From the NCBI GenBank assembly GCA_001725325.1, contig MEFY01000002.1:124001-188000 (forward strand): DNA of 64,000 nucleotides, in the 5' to 3' direction. The notes beneath the pieces were generated by a model. That model saw nothing but the letters and a program-made list of their open reading frames with translations, had not been told where the DNA came from and did not search any database. This stretch comes from Leifsonia sp. SCN 70-46 (GTDB lineage: Bacteria; Actinomycetota; Actinomycetes; Actinomycetales; Microbacteriaceae). Positions 28,007 to 36,103 of this stretch are shown here, one piece after another. The number at the start of each line of letters is the position of its first letter. Positions within the stretch are counted from its first letter, which is position 1. The translations under genes were made by a program, and so were the position numbers.

Positions 28007-29166
28007 CGCGCTCCCCCGTTCCTGATGGCGGTCACGAGCATCGCCTCGAGGGCGAGCACGGGCGACACGTTGCTCTCGATGCGGTCGCGCGCGACCCCGA
28101 TGGCGTCCATCGTCGCGAGCGTCTCGGCGGGCGTGCTCGCCGCCGCCGCCGGCTCGAGCCTGTCGAGGATGCGGACGTTGACGGGCTCCCCCGGCGCGCC
28201 GAGCTGCAGCAGCAGGATGTCGCGGTAGAGCGAGAGCAGGTCGACGAGGATGCGGTCGATGCCGTCGCGGAGGCTGCGCGTGGCACGGCGCTTCTGGTCC
28301 TCGTCGAGGGCCTTGAGCTGGGAGCGGAGCGCCGGCGGGATCGTGCCGCCCGGCTCGATGCCGAGCGAGCGGAGGGCCGCATCGCGCTCCTGCCCGTCCT
28401 TCTCCTGCGTTATCGCGTCGGCGTCGGCCTTCGCGAGCTCGTGCAGCGATGCCGCCGCGAGCACCGCGGACGAGACCGAGCGGATGCCCAGCGCGAGGTC
28501 GAGCGTGCGCTCGCGCCGCTCGCGCGCCTCGGCGTTCGTGGCGAGCCGGTGGGCCATGCCGATGTGCGACTGCGCCTCGCGCGCGGCGCGGAGCGCGATC
28601 TCGGGCTCGACACCGTCGCGGCGCTCGAGCAGCGCGGCGACCTCGGCGACGTCGGGAACCCGCAGCCTCACCGTGCGCACGCGCGAGCGGATCGTCGGGA
28701 TGAGGTCGGCCTCGCTGGGGGCGCACAGGATCCACACCGTGCGCGGGGGCGGCTCCTCGAGCGCCTTGAGGAGCACGTTGGAGGTGCGCTCGACCATGCG
28801 GTCGGCATCCTCGATGATCATGACGCGGAACCTGCCCACCGACGGCGAGAACTGCGACGACGCGACGAGGTCGCGCACCTCGTCGATGGGGATGATGACG
28901 CGCTCGGTCGCGAGCACGCCGAGGTCGGGATGGGTGCGCGCGGCGACCTGGCGGGCCGTCGCCGCATCTCCCTCGGGGTCGCCGGGGCTCAGGAGCGCCG
29001 TCGCGAACGCATAGGCGAGGTTCGACCGGCCGGAACCGGGCGGCCCCGTGATGAGCCACGAGTGGGTCATCGACGAGGAGTCGCCGTCGGACGTGGACGC
29101 CGCGGCCGCCTCCACTATCGCGATGGCGTCGGCCTGACCCGTGAGCTCATCCCAGACCGCCGCCAT
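28003..29166 (-). CDS. holB: DNA polymerase III subunit delta'
   Basis: This 387-residue AAA+ clamp-loader subunit has the P-loop GPPGSGRS at residues 41-48; Arg in place of Lys is usual for delta' proteins that do not hydrolyse ATP. MIIEDADRM forms Walker B, followed by LLKALEEPPPRTVWILCAPS and PTIRSRVR (sensor/arginine region). It helps load the sliding clamp at the replication fork. It lies 9 bp downstream of tmk on the same strand and is coupled to the following lipoprotein gene. The order topA-tmk-holB is common in Actinobacteria. Confidence 0.93.
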   Translation of the reverse strand: MAAVWDELTGQADAIAIVEAAAASTSDGDSSSMTHSWLITGPPGSGRSNLAYAFATALLSPGDPEGDAATARQVAARTHPDLGVLATERVIIPIDEVRDLVASSQFSPSVGRFRVMIIEDADRMVERTSNVLLKALEEPPPRTVWILCAPSEADLIPTIRSRVRTVRLRVPDVAEVAALLERRDGVEPEIALRAAREAQSHIGMAHRLATNAEARERRERTLDLALGIRSVSSAVLAAASLHELAKADADAITQEKDGQERDAALRSLGIEPGGTIPPALRSQLKALDEDQKRRATRSLRDGIDRILVDLLSLYRDILLLQLGAPGEPVNVRILDRLEPAAAASTPAETLATMDAIGVARDRIESNVSPVLALEAMLVTAIRNGGAR

Positions 29167-29175
29167 GTGCCCAGC

Positions 29176-29790
29176 CTAAAGCAGGGCGCTGACGCGCTCG
29201 CGGATGGCCGCCGCGATCGTCTCGCGGGGCTCGCGCGCGTCGAGCACGAGGAAGCGCTGCGGCTCCGCCTCGGCGAGCTCGAGGTAGGCGGCGCGCACGC
29301 GCGCGTGGAACTCGGCCTGCTCGGCCTCGAGCCTGTCGAACGTCGTGCGCTCGGCCATGCGGTCGCGCCCCTCGTCCTCGTGCAGGTCGAGGAGCACCGT
29401 GAGGTCGGGCACGAGACCCTCTGTCGCCCAGAGGGAGAGGTCGCGGATCTCCTCGCCGCCGAGCACCCGGCCGGCGCCCTGGTAGGCGACCGACGAGTCG
29501 ATGTAGCGGTCCTGCACGACGACCTCGCCGCGCTCGAGCGCGGGGCGCACGGTCGTCGCGACGTGGTGAGCACGGTCGGCCGCGTAGATGAGCGCCTCGG
29601 CGCGCGGGGCGATGTCGCCGCGCCAGTGCAGCACGATGTTGCGCAGCTCGACGCCCACGTCCGTGCCGCCGGGCTCGCGTGTGACGAGCACGGTGCGACC
29701 GGCCGCGGTGAGCCACTCGGTGAGCAGCGCCGACTGCGTCGACTTGCCCGAGCCGTCGCCGCCCTCGAGGGTGATGAACAGCCCAGGCAT
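29176..29790 (-). CDS. tmk: Thymidylate kinase
   Basis: This 204-residue kinase phosphorylates dTMP to dTDP for DNA synthesis. The P-loop GGDGSGKST spans residues 10-18. The DRx motif is in VVQDRYIDSSVAYQGAGR, and the LID region follows in the C-terminal half. The ATG overlaps the topA stop by one base (TAATG), so translation is coupled. The length is standard for bacterial Tmk. Confidence 0.95.
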   Translation of the reverse strand: MPGLFITLEGGDGSGKSTQSALLTEWLTAAGRTVLVTREPGGTDVGVELRNIVLHWRGDIAPRAEALIYAADRAHHVATTVRPALERGEVVVQDRYIDSSVAYQGAGRVLGGEEIRDLSLWATEGLVPDLTVLLDLHEDEGRDRMAERTTFDRLEAEQAEFHARVRAAYLELAEAEPQRFLVLDAREPRETIAAAIRERVSALL

Positions 29791-32495
29791 TATTTCTTGG
29801 CCGGGGCCTTCTTCGCGGGCGCCTTGCGCTTGGGCGCCGCCTTCGCCTTGGGCTTGGCCGGTCCCTTCGCGCGCTTGTCGGCGAGCAGCTGCACAGCGCG
29901 GTCGTAGTCGATGTCCTCGACATCCTCGCCGCGCGGGATGGTCGCGTTCGTCGTGCCGTCGGTCACGTACGGGCCGAACCGGCCGTCCTTGATCTTGATG
30001 GGCTTGCCGCTCACCGGGTCTTCCGGGAACTCGGCGAGGGCGCTCGACGCGGCGCGGTTGCCGTACTTGGGCTGCGCGTAGAGCTCGAGGGCCCCCGCGA
30101 GGTCGATGCTGAAGATGTCGTCCTCGCTCGCGAGCGAGCGCGTGTCGGTGCCGCGCTTGAGGTAGGCGCCGTAGCGGCCGTTCTGCGCGAGGATCTCGGT
30201 GCCCGACTCGGGGTCGACACCCACGACTCGGGGAAGCGAGAGCAGCGCGAGGGCCGTCTCGATGTCGATGGTCGCGAGGTCCATGGACTTGAAGATCGAG
30301 GCGGTGCGCGCCTTGGGCACGACGACCTTCTTGGCCTTCTTCTCCTTGAGCTCGCCCGTCTTCTTGTCGAGCACGTACTCGGGCTCGACGGGTGCGGGCC
30401 CCGGCTCGAGCTCGGTCACGTACGGGCCGAAGCGCCCGTCTTTCGCGACGACCTCCTTGCCGTTCTCGGGGTTCACGCCGATGACACGGTCGCCCACCAC
30501 GGGCGCCTCGATGAGCTCGCGGGCCTTCTCGGCGGTGAGCTCGTCGGGGGCCAGATCCTGCGGGATGTTGACGCGGCGGGGGGTCTCCGGGTCGTCACCG
30601 GGCGCCTCGAGGTAGGGGCCGTACTTGCCGATGCGCAGCGTGACGTCGTCGGCGATGCGGATCGAGTTGATCTCGCGCGCGTCGATCTCGCCGAGGTTGT
30701 CGATGACGGTGCGCAGGCCGCGGTGGTCGGTGCTGCCGAAGTAGAAGCCCGTGAGCCACTCGACCCGGTCTTCCTCACCCCCGGCGATGCGGTCGAGGTC
30801 GTCCTCCATGCCGGCGGTGAAGCCGTACTCGACGAGGTCGGCGAAGTACTCCTCGAGGAGGCGCACCACGGAGAACGCGATCCAGTTGGGCACGAGGGCC
30901 TGGCCGCGCGGCGTCACATAGCCGCGGTCGATGATCGTGGAGATGATGCTCGCGTACGTCGAGGGGCGCCCGATGCCGAGCTCCTCGAGCGTCTTCACGA
31001 GGCTCGCCTCGGTGTAGCGCGGGGGCGCCGAGGTCTCGTGGCCCTTGGCCTCGACGTCGACGAGCGTGAGCTTCTGGCCCTCGGCGAGCGGGGGCAGCTT
31101 GGCCTCCTTGGGCTCCGCCGACTCGGCGTTGCGCTCCTCGTCCTGCGATTCCTCGTAGGCCGACATGAAGCCGCGGAACGTGATGATCGTGCCCGTGGCC
31201 ACGAACTCGGCGATCGAGCCCGCGGCCGTGGGGCCGGCCGAGATGGTGATGGATGCCGTCGAGCCCTTGGCGTCCGCCATCTGGGAGGCGACCGTGCGCT
31301 TCCAGATGAGGTCGTAGAGCTTCCAGTCGTTCCCGCGCAGCACCGACTGCAGCTCGCTCGGCGTGCGGAACGTGTCGCCCGACGGGCGGATCGCCTCGTG
31401 CGCCTCCTGGGCGTTCTTGCTCTTGCTCGAGTAGAGGCGCGGCTGGTCGGGCACCGTCTCGGCGCCGTAGAGCTTGCGGGCCTGAGCGCGGGCCGCGTCG
31501 ATCGCCTGCTGCGACAGCGACGACGAGTCGGTGCGCATATAGGTGATGTAGCCGTTCTCGTAGAGCGACTGGGCCACGCTCATGGTCTGGCGCGCGGAGA
31601 AGCGCAGCTTGCGGCCGGCCTCCTGCTGCAGCGTCGACGTCGTGAACGGCGCTGCCGGACGGCGCGTGTACGGCTTGGACTCGACGCCCGCGACCGTGAT
31701 GGCGACCTGCGGGTCGCGGAGCCCCGCGGCGAGCGCCTGGGCGGCGGCCTCGTCGACCACGACGGCGTCGCCCTTGAGCTTGCCGCGGTCGTCGAAGTCG
31801 CGGCCCGCGGCGATGCGCTTGCCGTCGAGGCGCACGAGGCGCGACTCGAACTCCTGCGTCTCGCCCTGCGGCGCGAGCTGGGCGATGAGGTCCCAGTAGC
31901 CGGCGGGGATGAACGCGAGTCGCTCGCGCTCACGGTCGACGACGAGGCGGGTCGCGGCGGACTGCACCCGGCCCGCGGAGAGCCCGGGGCCGACCTTGCG
32001 CCACAGCACGGGCGAGACCTCGTAGCCGTAGAGCCGGTCGAGGATGCGGCGCGTCTCCTGTGCGTCGACGAGGGCCGTGTCGAGCTCCCGGGGGTTCTCG
32101 ATGGCGTGCTGGATCGCGTCCTTCGTGATCTCGTGGAACACCATGCGCTTGACCGGCACCTTGGGCTTGAGCTCCTGCAGGAGGTGCCACGCGATGGCCT
32201 CGCCCTCGCGGTCCTCATCAGTCGCGAGGAAGAGCTCGTCGGCATCCTTGAGCGCGCGCTTGAGGTCGGCGACCGTCTTCTTCTTCGCGTCGGAGACCAC
32301 GTAGTACGGCTCGAAGCCGTTCTCGACGTCGACCGAGAACTTGCCGAGCGAGCCCTTCTTGAGCTCGGGCGGCAGGTTCTTGGGCTCGATGAGGTCGCGG
32401 ATGTGGCCCACGGACGACTGGACCTCGTAGCCCTCGCCGAGGTACTGGCCGATCGTCTTGGCCTTGGTGGGCGACTCGACGATGACGAGCTTCAC
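29790..32495 (-). CDS. topA: DNA topoisomerase I
   Basis: This type IA topoisomerase of about 901 residues relaxes negative supercoils. The toprim domain starts at KLVIVESPTKAKTIGQYL with E7 and the acidic triad in ATDEDREGE. The active-site Tyr319 is in GYITYMRTDSSSLS. The C-terminal region lacks the E. coli zinc ribbons and instead has repeated Topo_C modules (KDGRFGPYVT). It ends in a Lys/Ala/Pro-rich DNA-binding tail, as in mycobacteria and streptomycetes. Two GTG codons, at 32501 and 32495, fit the upstream AGGAG; the second gives better spacing. Confidence 0.95.
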   Translation of the reverse strand: MKLVIVESPTKAKTIGQYLGEGYEVQSSVGHIRDLIEPKNLPPELKKGSLGKFSVDVENGFEPYYVVSDAKKKTVADLKRALKDADELFLATDEDREGEAIAWHLLQELKPKVPVKRMVFHEITKDAIQHAIENPRELDTALVDAQETRRILDRLYGYEVSPVLWRKVGPGLSAGRVQSAATRLVVDRERERLAFIPAGYWDLIAQLAPQGETQEFESRLVRLDGKRIAAGRDFDDRGKLKGDAVVVDEAAAQALAAGLRDPQVAITVAGVESKPYTRRPAAPFTTSTLQQEAGRKLRFSARQTMSVAQSLYENGYITYMRTDSSSLSQQAIDAARAQARKLYGAETVPDQPRLYSSKSKNAQEAHEAIRPSGDTFRTPSELQSVLRGNDWKLYDLIWKRTVASQMADAKGSTASITISAGPTAAGSIAEFVATGTIITFRGFMSAYEESQDEERNAESAEPKEAKLPPLAEGQKLTLVDVEAKGHETSAPPRYTEASLVKTLEELGIGRPSTYASIISTIIDRGYVTPRGQALVPNWIAFSVVRLLEEYFADLVEYGFTAGMEDDLDRIAGGEEDRVEWLTGFYFGSTDHRGLRTVIDNLGEIDAREINSIRIADDVTLRIGKYGPYLEAPGDDPETPRRVNIPQDLAPDELTAEKARELIEAPVVGDRVIGVNPENGKEVVAKDGRFGPYVTELEPGPAPVEPEYVLDKKTGELKEKKAKKVVVPKARTASIFKSMDLATIDIETALALLSLPRVVGVDPESGTEILAQNGRYGAYLKRGTDTRSLASEDDIFSIDLAGALELYAQPKYGNRAASSALAEFPEDPVSGKPIKIKDGRFGPYVTDGTTNATIPRGEDVEDIDYDRAVQLLADKRAKGPAKPKAKAAPKRKAPAKKAPAKK

Positions 32496-32577
32496 GGGCA
32501 CAGCACTCCTAAGTAGAGGAACGGAGCAAGGGTTACCTCCGACAGCGACACCATACACACCAGAACCGCGACTGCGC

Positions 32578-32922
32578 CTAATCGTGCCCCTGACCTGCCG
32601 GGCCCGCCGTCGCGCTCTCGCGCAGCACGAAGCCCAGCACGGCCCTCGCCACGGTGACCGTCGCGACGGGCCCGTCGAGGTCGCAGCGCTCGAGGGATGC
32701 CCCGCCCGCGGCGGCCACGCGGGCCGCCGTCTCGCACGGGACACCCGGCACGAGGCCGCTCAGGACGTCGGCCGCGGCGAGCGCCGAGGCATCCGCGGAA
32801 CCGGTGACGGCGTGCCTCGCCGCGAGCGCTGCGGAGAGCGGCAGCGCGACGAGCAGCACCGCGAGGATGCCCAGCCCGAGGCCGAGCGTCACGACGGTGC
32901 CCGCGCCGCGCTCGGCGCTCAA
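32578..32922 (-). CDS. TadE/TadG-like secreted protein (Rv3654c-type)
   Basis: This small protein of about 114 residues has one N-terminal helix preceded by the GAG(T) prepilin-like context: SAERGAGTVVTLGLGLGILAVLLVALPLSAAL. It matches the small TadE-like proteins found with actinobacterial Flp-pilus loci (the Rv3654c group). A TTG start at 32922, overlapping the previous stop as TTGA and preceded by GGGGG, is preferred; GTG at 32943 is an alternative. It is the third gene of a DUF4244-TadE-TadG-like string whose first gene has been split by an integrated element. Confidence 0.75.
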   Translation of the reverse strand: MSAERGAGTVVTLGLGLGILAVLLVALPLSAALAARHAVTGSADASALAAADVLSGLVPGVPCETAARVAAAGGASLERCDLDGPVATVTVARAVLGFVLRESATAGPAGQGHD

Positions 32923-33242
32923 CGGCCGCCCCCGAGGGCGCACGACCGCGCGGTGAGCGCGATCGGCAGCAGCCCCGTGAGCCGCGCGGGCAGCGTGAGC
33001 GTGACGCACACGAGGTCGCTCTCCGATTCGCGGGCGACGGCGGCGCCCGGCACGAGGCGGTCGACGAGGACCTGCGGGTCGCCGCCGCGCGCGAGGGTGC
33101 GCGCGGCGAGCGCCGCGGCATCCGTGAGCCGCAGCTGCTGGCCCGCGACCGCCATGCCCGACAGGCAGCACGCGAGCACGAGGACGACGGCGGGGAGCCC
33201 GACCGCGAGCTCCGCGGTCGCGCTCCCCCGGTCGTCGCTCAT
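32919..33242 (-). CDS. TadE-like pseudopilin (Rv3655c-type)
   Basis: This 107-residue protein starts with DDRGSATAELAVGLPAVVLVLACCLSGMA. This is the G-x4-E signal and hydrophobic helix of TadE-family pseudopilins. It would be exported and possibly incorporated in a Tad/Flp pilus. The ATG overlaps the stop of the split DUF4244 gene (ATGA), showing the original operon order. After the insertion its transcription must come from the element or from inside the remnant, because the native upstream sequence is 8.9 kb away. Confidence 0.82.
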   Translation of the reverse strand: MSDDRGSATAELAVGLPAVVLVLACCLSGMAVAGQQLRLTDAAALAARTLARGGDPQVLVDRLVPGAAVARESESDLVCVTLTLPARLTGLLPIALTARSCALGGGR

Positions 33243-33340
33243 CCCGGCAGGGAGAGCGCCTGGCGCACGATGTCGGTGAGCATGCCGCGCACCTCCTCCG
33301 ATCGCAGGATGACGACCAGCAGGCCCGCGAACCCCACGGC
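33239..33340 (-). pseudogene. 3' fragment of a DUF4244 (Flp-pilin-like) gene
   Basis: The last 33-34 codons encode VGFAGLLVVILRSEEVRG... ending in IVRQALSLPG, the C-terminal helix and tail of a DUF4244 small membrane protein. The N-terminal part is absent here and is found at 42224-42304, beyond the integrated element. Joining the two at the shared GT dinucleotide restores ATLAAVGFAGLL, a continuous DUF4244 protein of about 62 residues. The frame stays open into the element, but that extension is antisense to the cargo gene and looks non-coding. Confidence 0.85.
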
Positions 33341-33345
33341 CGCAA
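33331..33345. other. attL-like junction (left edge of the integrative element)
   Basis: The chromosomal DUF4244 sequence stops at about 33336-33337. The bases here (CCCCACGGC on plus) correspond to CCCGACAGC at the right edge. Only a few bases are common to both, including the central AC/GT dinucleotide, as expected for serine-recombinase attachment sites. The exact crossover is inferred. Confidence 0.65.
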
Positions 33346-33412
33346 GTGTTGAATCAATAAAGCGCACATTAAAATGCGGGACGAACTCACTTTTATCTGC
33401 CACCATTCCTTT

Positions 33413-34336
33413 GTGAGCACTCCGAAGTCCGAACGGCCCAAGAGGCGGGACGTCGTCGACCTGCTCGGCCCTCTGGCGCAGGTGCTCAAGCACTCCTGGA
33501 CGCTCACGGTCGTCACCCTGGTGAGTACCGTTGCCGCCATCCTCGTTCCACGCCTCGCTATCGACGAAGAGACTGGCGCACCGCTGCCGGGTACCGTTCC
33601 CTGGGTCGTCACGTTCGGAATTGTGGTCGCCGTTTCCGTCGTGCTCGACAAGATCGCTGACGCCTACGACAAGCGTGCCGCCTCGCAAAGCCTTCGCGGT
33701 AGTGAGGACTCGGCGGCCAACGCAGCGAGCGACCTCAATACCTTCCTCGTACAGGCGCTCGAAATCTCCTTCGTCGAGGGCGCGGCACAGAAGAAAAGCA
33801 CGCACACGCTAGTACAGATTTTGACGATGACGGCAGCCAAGAGCATCGGCCCGGGCAGCAGAGCAACGTACTACGAGTTGACGAAAGACAAGAACGGGAT
33901 GCGCACCCTGGGCTCGCCACAGCACACGACCGAATATGGGCGCTCGGACAAGCCGCGACGACCCTTCATCGAAGCCGAAGACCCGACGCATCCGATCTGG
34001 CGGTTGATGGACGGGCCGGATGAAGAGCCCGAAGTTATCAGCGCGCCCACCGAGGTGCATGGGATCAAATGGGAAGACAAGAAGTACAAGACGTTCTTGT
34101 CGGTACCCGTTAAGGCCAACGACGTGCAGTTCGGAATGTTAAGCGTGAACAACTCCACTGTCGGTTCGATCGGCGAATCACAGCGCGCGATCGTCCTGGG
34201 CATGGCTCGCTCGATGGCGCTAGTTCTCGCCATGCAGCACGGCCCACGCACCATGACTTCGATGCTTACTTCGCCAGTGCCGGTAGTTAGCGTTAATGTG
34301 TCAAATGAAACGAACGGGGCAACCGATGGCAACTGA
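33413..34336 (+). CDS. Membrane protein with two TM helices and a GAF-like domain (cargo gene)
   Basis: This is a 307-residue protein if the GTG is used. Two transmembrane helices (about 30-46 and 62-79) are joined by a short outside loop. A helical linker rich in Ala and Ser follows, then a soluble GAF-like domain (about 130-275). That domain contains GSRATYYELTKDK, KTFLSVPVKANDVQFGMLSVNN and a closing helix with GESQRAIVLGMARSMALVLA. GAF domains bind small ligands, so this looks like a membrane-tethered sensor. A TTGAAT/TAAAAT promoter (15-bp spacer) starts at the attachment site, which favours GTG 33413 over ATG 33374. It heads a three-gene cassette with lower GC than the host. No known system is recognised. 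Confidence 0.7.
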   Translation: MSTPKSERPKRRDVVDLLGPLAQVLKHSWTLTVVTLVSTVAAILVPRLAIDEETGAPLPGTVPWVVTFGIVVAVSVVLDKIADAYDKRAASQSLRGSEDSAANAASDLNTFLVQALEISFVEGAAQKKSTHTLVQILTMTAAKSIGPGSRATYYELTKDKNGMRTLGSPQHTTEYGRSDKPRRPFIEAEDPTHPIWRLMDGPDEEPEVISAPTEVHGIKWEDKKYKTFLSVPVKANDVQFGMLSVNNSTVGSIGESQRAIVLGMARSMALVLAMQHGPRTMTSMLTSPVPVVSVNVSNETNGATDGN

Positions 34337-34505
34337 CAATCTCGATGAGGCAGCGATTGCTCGCGCTGCCGCCGAGCTTGAGCGCGGCCGCCGCGAGGTA
34401 AGCACGCGTTCGGCTACGTTCGCCCGCTCGAGCCAACGGACGAATCAGCGAGCCGAATGGCTGCGAGCGAGGGACACCTCAGCTCGCGTTCGTCGAGCTG
34501 GATGA
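34326..34505 (+). CDS. Small Arg-rich hypothetical protein (cargo cassette)
   Basis: This would encode 59 residues, MATDNLDEAAIARAAAELER followed by an Arg/Ser-rich tail, probably one or two helices with strong positive charge. The start overlaps the GAF-like gene by 11 bp, and the stop overlaps the next gene as ATGA, so the three are a tightly coupled operon. The coupling is the main evidence that it is real; the Shine-Dalgarno is weak. No family is recognised. Confidence 0.55.
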   Translation: MATDNLDEAAIARAAAELERGRREVSTRSATFARSSQRTNQRAEWLRARDTSARVRRAG

Positions 34506-35050
34506 CGGTCACGACATTGCCCGAGAATGAGGTCGATGCTCTTCAGGACGCGTCCAGTGTTGAGGGCCGTGAAGCTACGCCGAGCAAGGTCGCCAAGCGA
34601 AAAAAGGATCCCGACGGTCTGACAAAAGAGGACTTCCCTCCGCGCGATTTCGCGCTCGAGGTTTTGCTCGGCTTGACCGTCGACTTGTCCGTAGACAACG
34701 CCATCGGCATGTCTGTAGTCAGCAGCGGGATGCTTATCAGTGGAATCGCCATCCACCGCAAGAAATGGCTCGAGTTGCTTGTCGCTCAGATCAAAGACGC
34801 AGGCAAGGATGGCAACACGGTGCCGTTGGCGAACGCGGTTGACACGATTGTCGGCAAGGGGTTCGCCGACTACGAAGCGATGCGTGACCGGCGAGCCGAG
34901 CAGGATCTCGATGTGCCCCCCGTTCACTACATTCACTTTCGCGACGCTCGGGTGCACACGAGCCAATACACCGACTACCCGCTGTTCCGCGTGGCAATCG
35001 ATGACATCAGCGCCTGGTCGCTCGGTTCCCACAGCGAAGACGCGTCCTGA
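34502..35050 (+). CDS. GvpU-like protein of unknown function (cargo cassette)
   Basis: This is a 182-residue protein. After a charged N terminus, LEVLLGLTVDLSVDNAIGMS leads to VVSSGMLISG, and later PPVHYIHFRDARVHTS and AIDDISAWSLG. This pattern of beta-strands resembles the gas-vesicle accessory protein GvpU (VSGTLIS ... YIHLKDA ... VDGFSLG), but no gas-vesicle genes are present. The match is from memory of the family pattern and needs a profile search. It is the last gene of the cassette, followed by a strong terminator. Co-occurrence with a membrane GAF-like protein on a mobile element suggests an accessory, perhaps defensive, function; that is inference. Confidence 0.6.
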   Translation: MTVTTLPENEVDALQDASSVEGREATPSKVAKRKKDPDGLTKEDFPPRDFALEVLLGLTVDLSVDNAIGMSVVSSGMLISGIAIHRKKWLELLVAQIKDAGKDGNTVPLANAVDTIVGKGFADYEAMRDRRAEQDLDVPPVHYIHFRDARVHTSQYTDYPLFRVAIDDISAWSLGSHSEDAS

Positions 35051-35057
35051 GCGGCCA

Positions 35058-35094
35058 AAAGCCCCGCCGAGGTTCCACGCATCGGCGGGGCTTT
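35058..35094. terminator. Strong terminator after the cargo cassette
   Basis: AAAGCCCCGCCGA (35058-35070) and its perfect complement (35082-35094) form a 13-bp stem with an 11-base loop and a short T run on either strand. It is a bidirectional intrinsic terminator between the plus-strand cassette and the minus-strand element genes. Confidence 0.85.
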
Positions 35095-35156
35095 CGCCGA
35101 CCGCATAGGAACGGGCGGCCGGGGTTCCGCGGGAAGGGGTCCGCGGTGGTCTGGGG

Positions 35157-35426
35157 CTACTCGTCCCGGCGCCGGCCTCTTGCCTGGCGCGCGGTCGCTG
35201 AGTTGCCGCGGCTCTCGATGAGCGTGGGCTTGCGACCGTTGGCAGCGAAAACTTGGTGGTCGGTCGTCGACCATTTGCTGCGGTCGTGCTCCTCGTCGTC
35301 GTGGGACGTGTCTCTGCCCTGCGCGGCGCGTACCTGACGCTCAGTCGTGCTCGGGTTCTCGCGCCGGTCGAGTTCTCGCTGGACGGCGGCCTGTCGGCGC
35401 TCGAGGCGCGTGCGGTTGTCGGTCAT
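35157..35426 (-). CDS. Small charged hypothetical protein of the element
   Basis: This encodes 89 residues, highly charged (TDNRTRLERRQAAVQREL, later an HDDEEHDRSKW stretch) and predicted to be helical or disordered, with no cysteines or membrane segment. The ATG has an AGGAG in front. It is the last gene of the minus-strand element operon that includes the replication protein, 8 bp after the preceding gene. No family is recognised. Confidence 0.6.
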   Translation of the reverse strand: MTDNRTRLERRQAAVQRELDRRENPSTTERQVRAAQGRDTSHDDEEHDRSKWSTTDHQVFAANGRKPTLIESRGNSATARQARGRRRDE

Positions 35427-35434
35427 GTCTTCTC

Positions 35435-36103
35435 CTACTGGTTGATGGGGACGATTTGGATGCGCGGCTTCGAGGGGCGACGCCGAGGTCTGGGGGCGGG
35501 CGGCACAACGAGCGTGGTCGTTTGCACCTCCGCGAGCGCACTGAGACGTCGCTGGGTCGGTTCCGCGCGCGCTGCACGCTCGGCTTTCCTCTTCCGCCTC
35601 TCCTTCCTCGCGGTGCGGCGCTCGTGCTCGCGAGCCCTCCTGAGTGCGACCGCGAGGAGCGCCTGGTCCTTGGACTCCTCGGGGTGCTTGGCCTGTCTCG
35701 CGGCGACGGTCGCCGCGAGCTTTTCAGAAAGCAGGTTCCGCCGCGTCTGGGTGAGGACGAGACGGTCGAGCTCGGCGTGCCCCTTCGGCGTCAGCTCGCC
35801 CTTCACTTCCTGCCGCACGAGCTTGTGGATGCGCGCCTGTTCCGCGGCGAGCGCGTTCGGTCCGACGCCTGCGAGGTCGAGCATGTCCTCCATGTCCGCC
35901 CGCGCCAGCCGCTCCTCGCGCGTCTCCACGCGGGTCTTCTCGGGTCGCTTGACGGGCATGCCGTCCTCCTTCTGCGTGATCTTGTGGAACTTGCGGGCGC
36001 GGTCGACCTGGTCGTCGTACCGGTACTCGAGCCAGCCGAGCACCACGGTGTAGTAGCGCGCTGTGCTGTCGAAGTCGCGGCGCCGCGGCCGCCGCTCACT
36101 CAC
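35435..36103 (-). CDS. Hypothetical basic protein of the element
   Basis: This 222-residue protein begins with RRPRRRDFDSTARYYTVVLGWLEYRYDDQVDRARKF, followed by a long helical, probably coiled-coil middle and an Arg/Lys-rich region (ERRTARKERRKRKAERAAR). It ends in a Pro-rich tail. It is probably a nucleic-acid-binding or structural protein. The GTG start lies inside the end of the upstream HTH gene (8-bp overlap), so the two are coupled. The position after a TerS-like gene would suit a packaging or morphogenesis-interference role, but this is speculative. Confidence 0.6.
   Translation of the reverse strand: MSERRPRRRDFDSTARYYTVVLGWLEYRYDDQVDRARKFHKITQKEDGMPVKRPEKTRVETREERLARADMEDMLDLAGVGPNALAAEQARIHKLVRQEVKGELTPKGHAELDRLVLTQTRRNLLSEKLAATVAARQAKHPEESKDQALLAVALRRAREHERRTARKERRKRKAERAARAEPTQRRLSALAEVQTTTLVVPPAPRPRRRPSKPRIQIVPINQ

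Noticed and set aside
33374..33412. ATG start for the GAF-like cargo gene
   Set aside because: The ATG overlaps the likely -10 element TAAAAT, so it would lie upstream of the transcript start. GTG at 33413 is preferred, with moderate confidence.
33239..33805. A long minus-strand frame through attL, antisense to the GAF-like gene
   Set aside because: Only its last 33-34 codons match a known protein (DUF4244 tail). The rest is antisense to a better gene with promoter and domain evidence.
34502..35050. Assignment of the third cargo gene as a true gas-vesicle gene
   Set aside because: No gvpA or other gas-vesicle genes are present; only a weak resemblance to GvpU is claimed.
35058..35094. CRISPR-like repeat
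   Set aside because: Only one inverted repeat with a short T run; it is a terminator. No repeat-spacer array was seen anywhere in the window.
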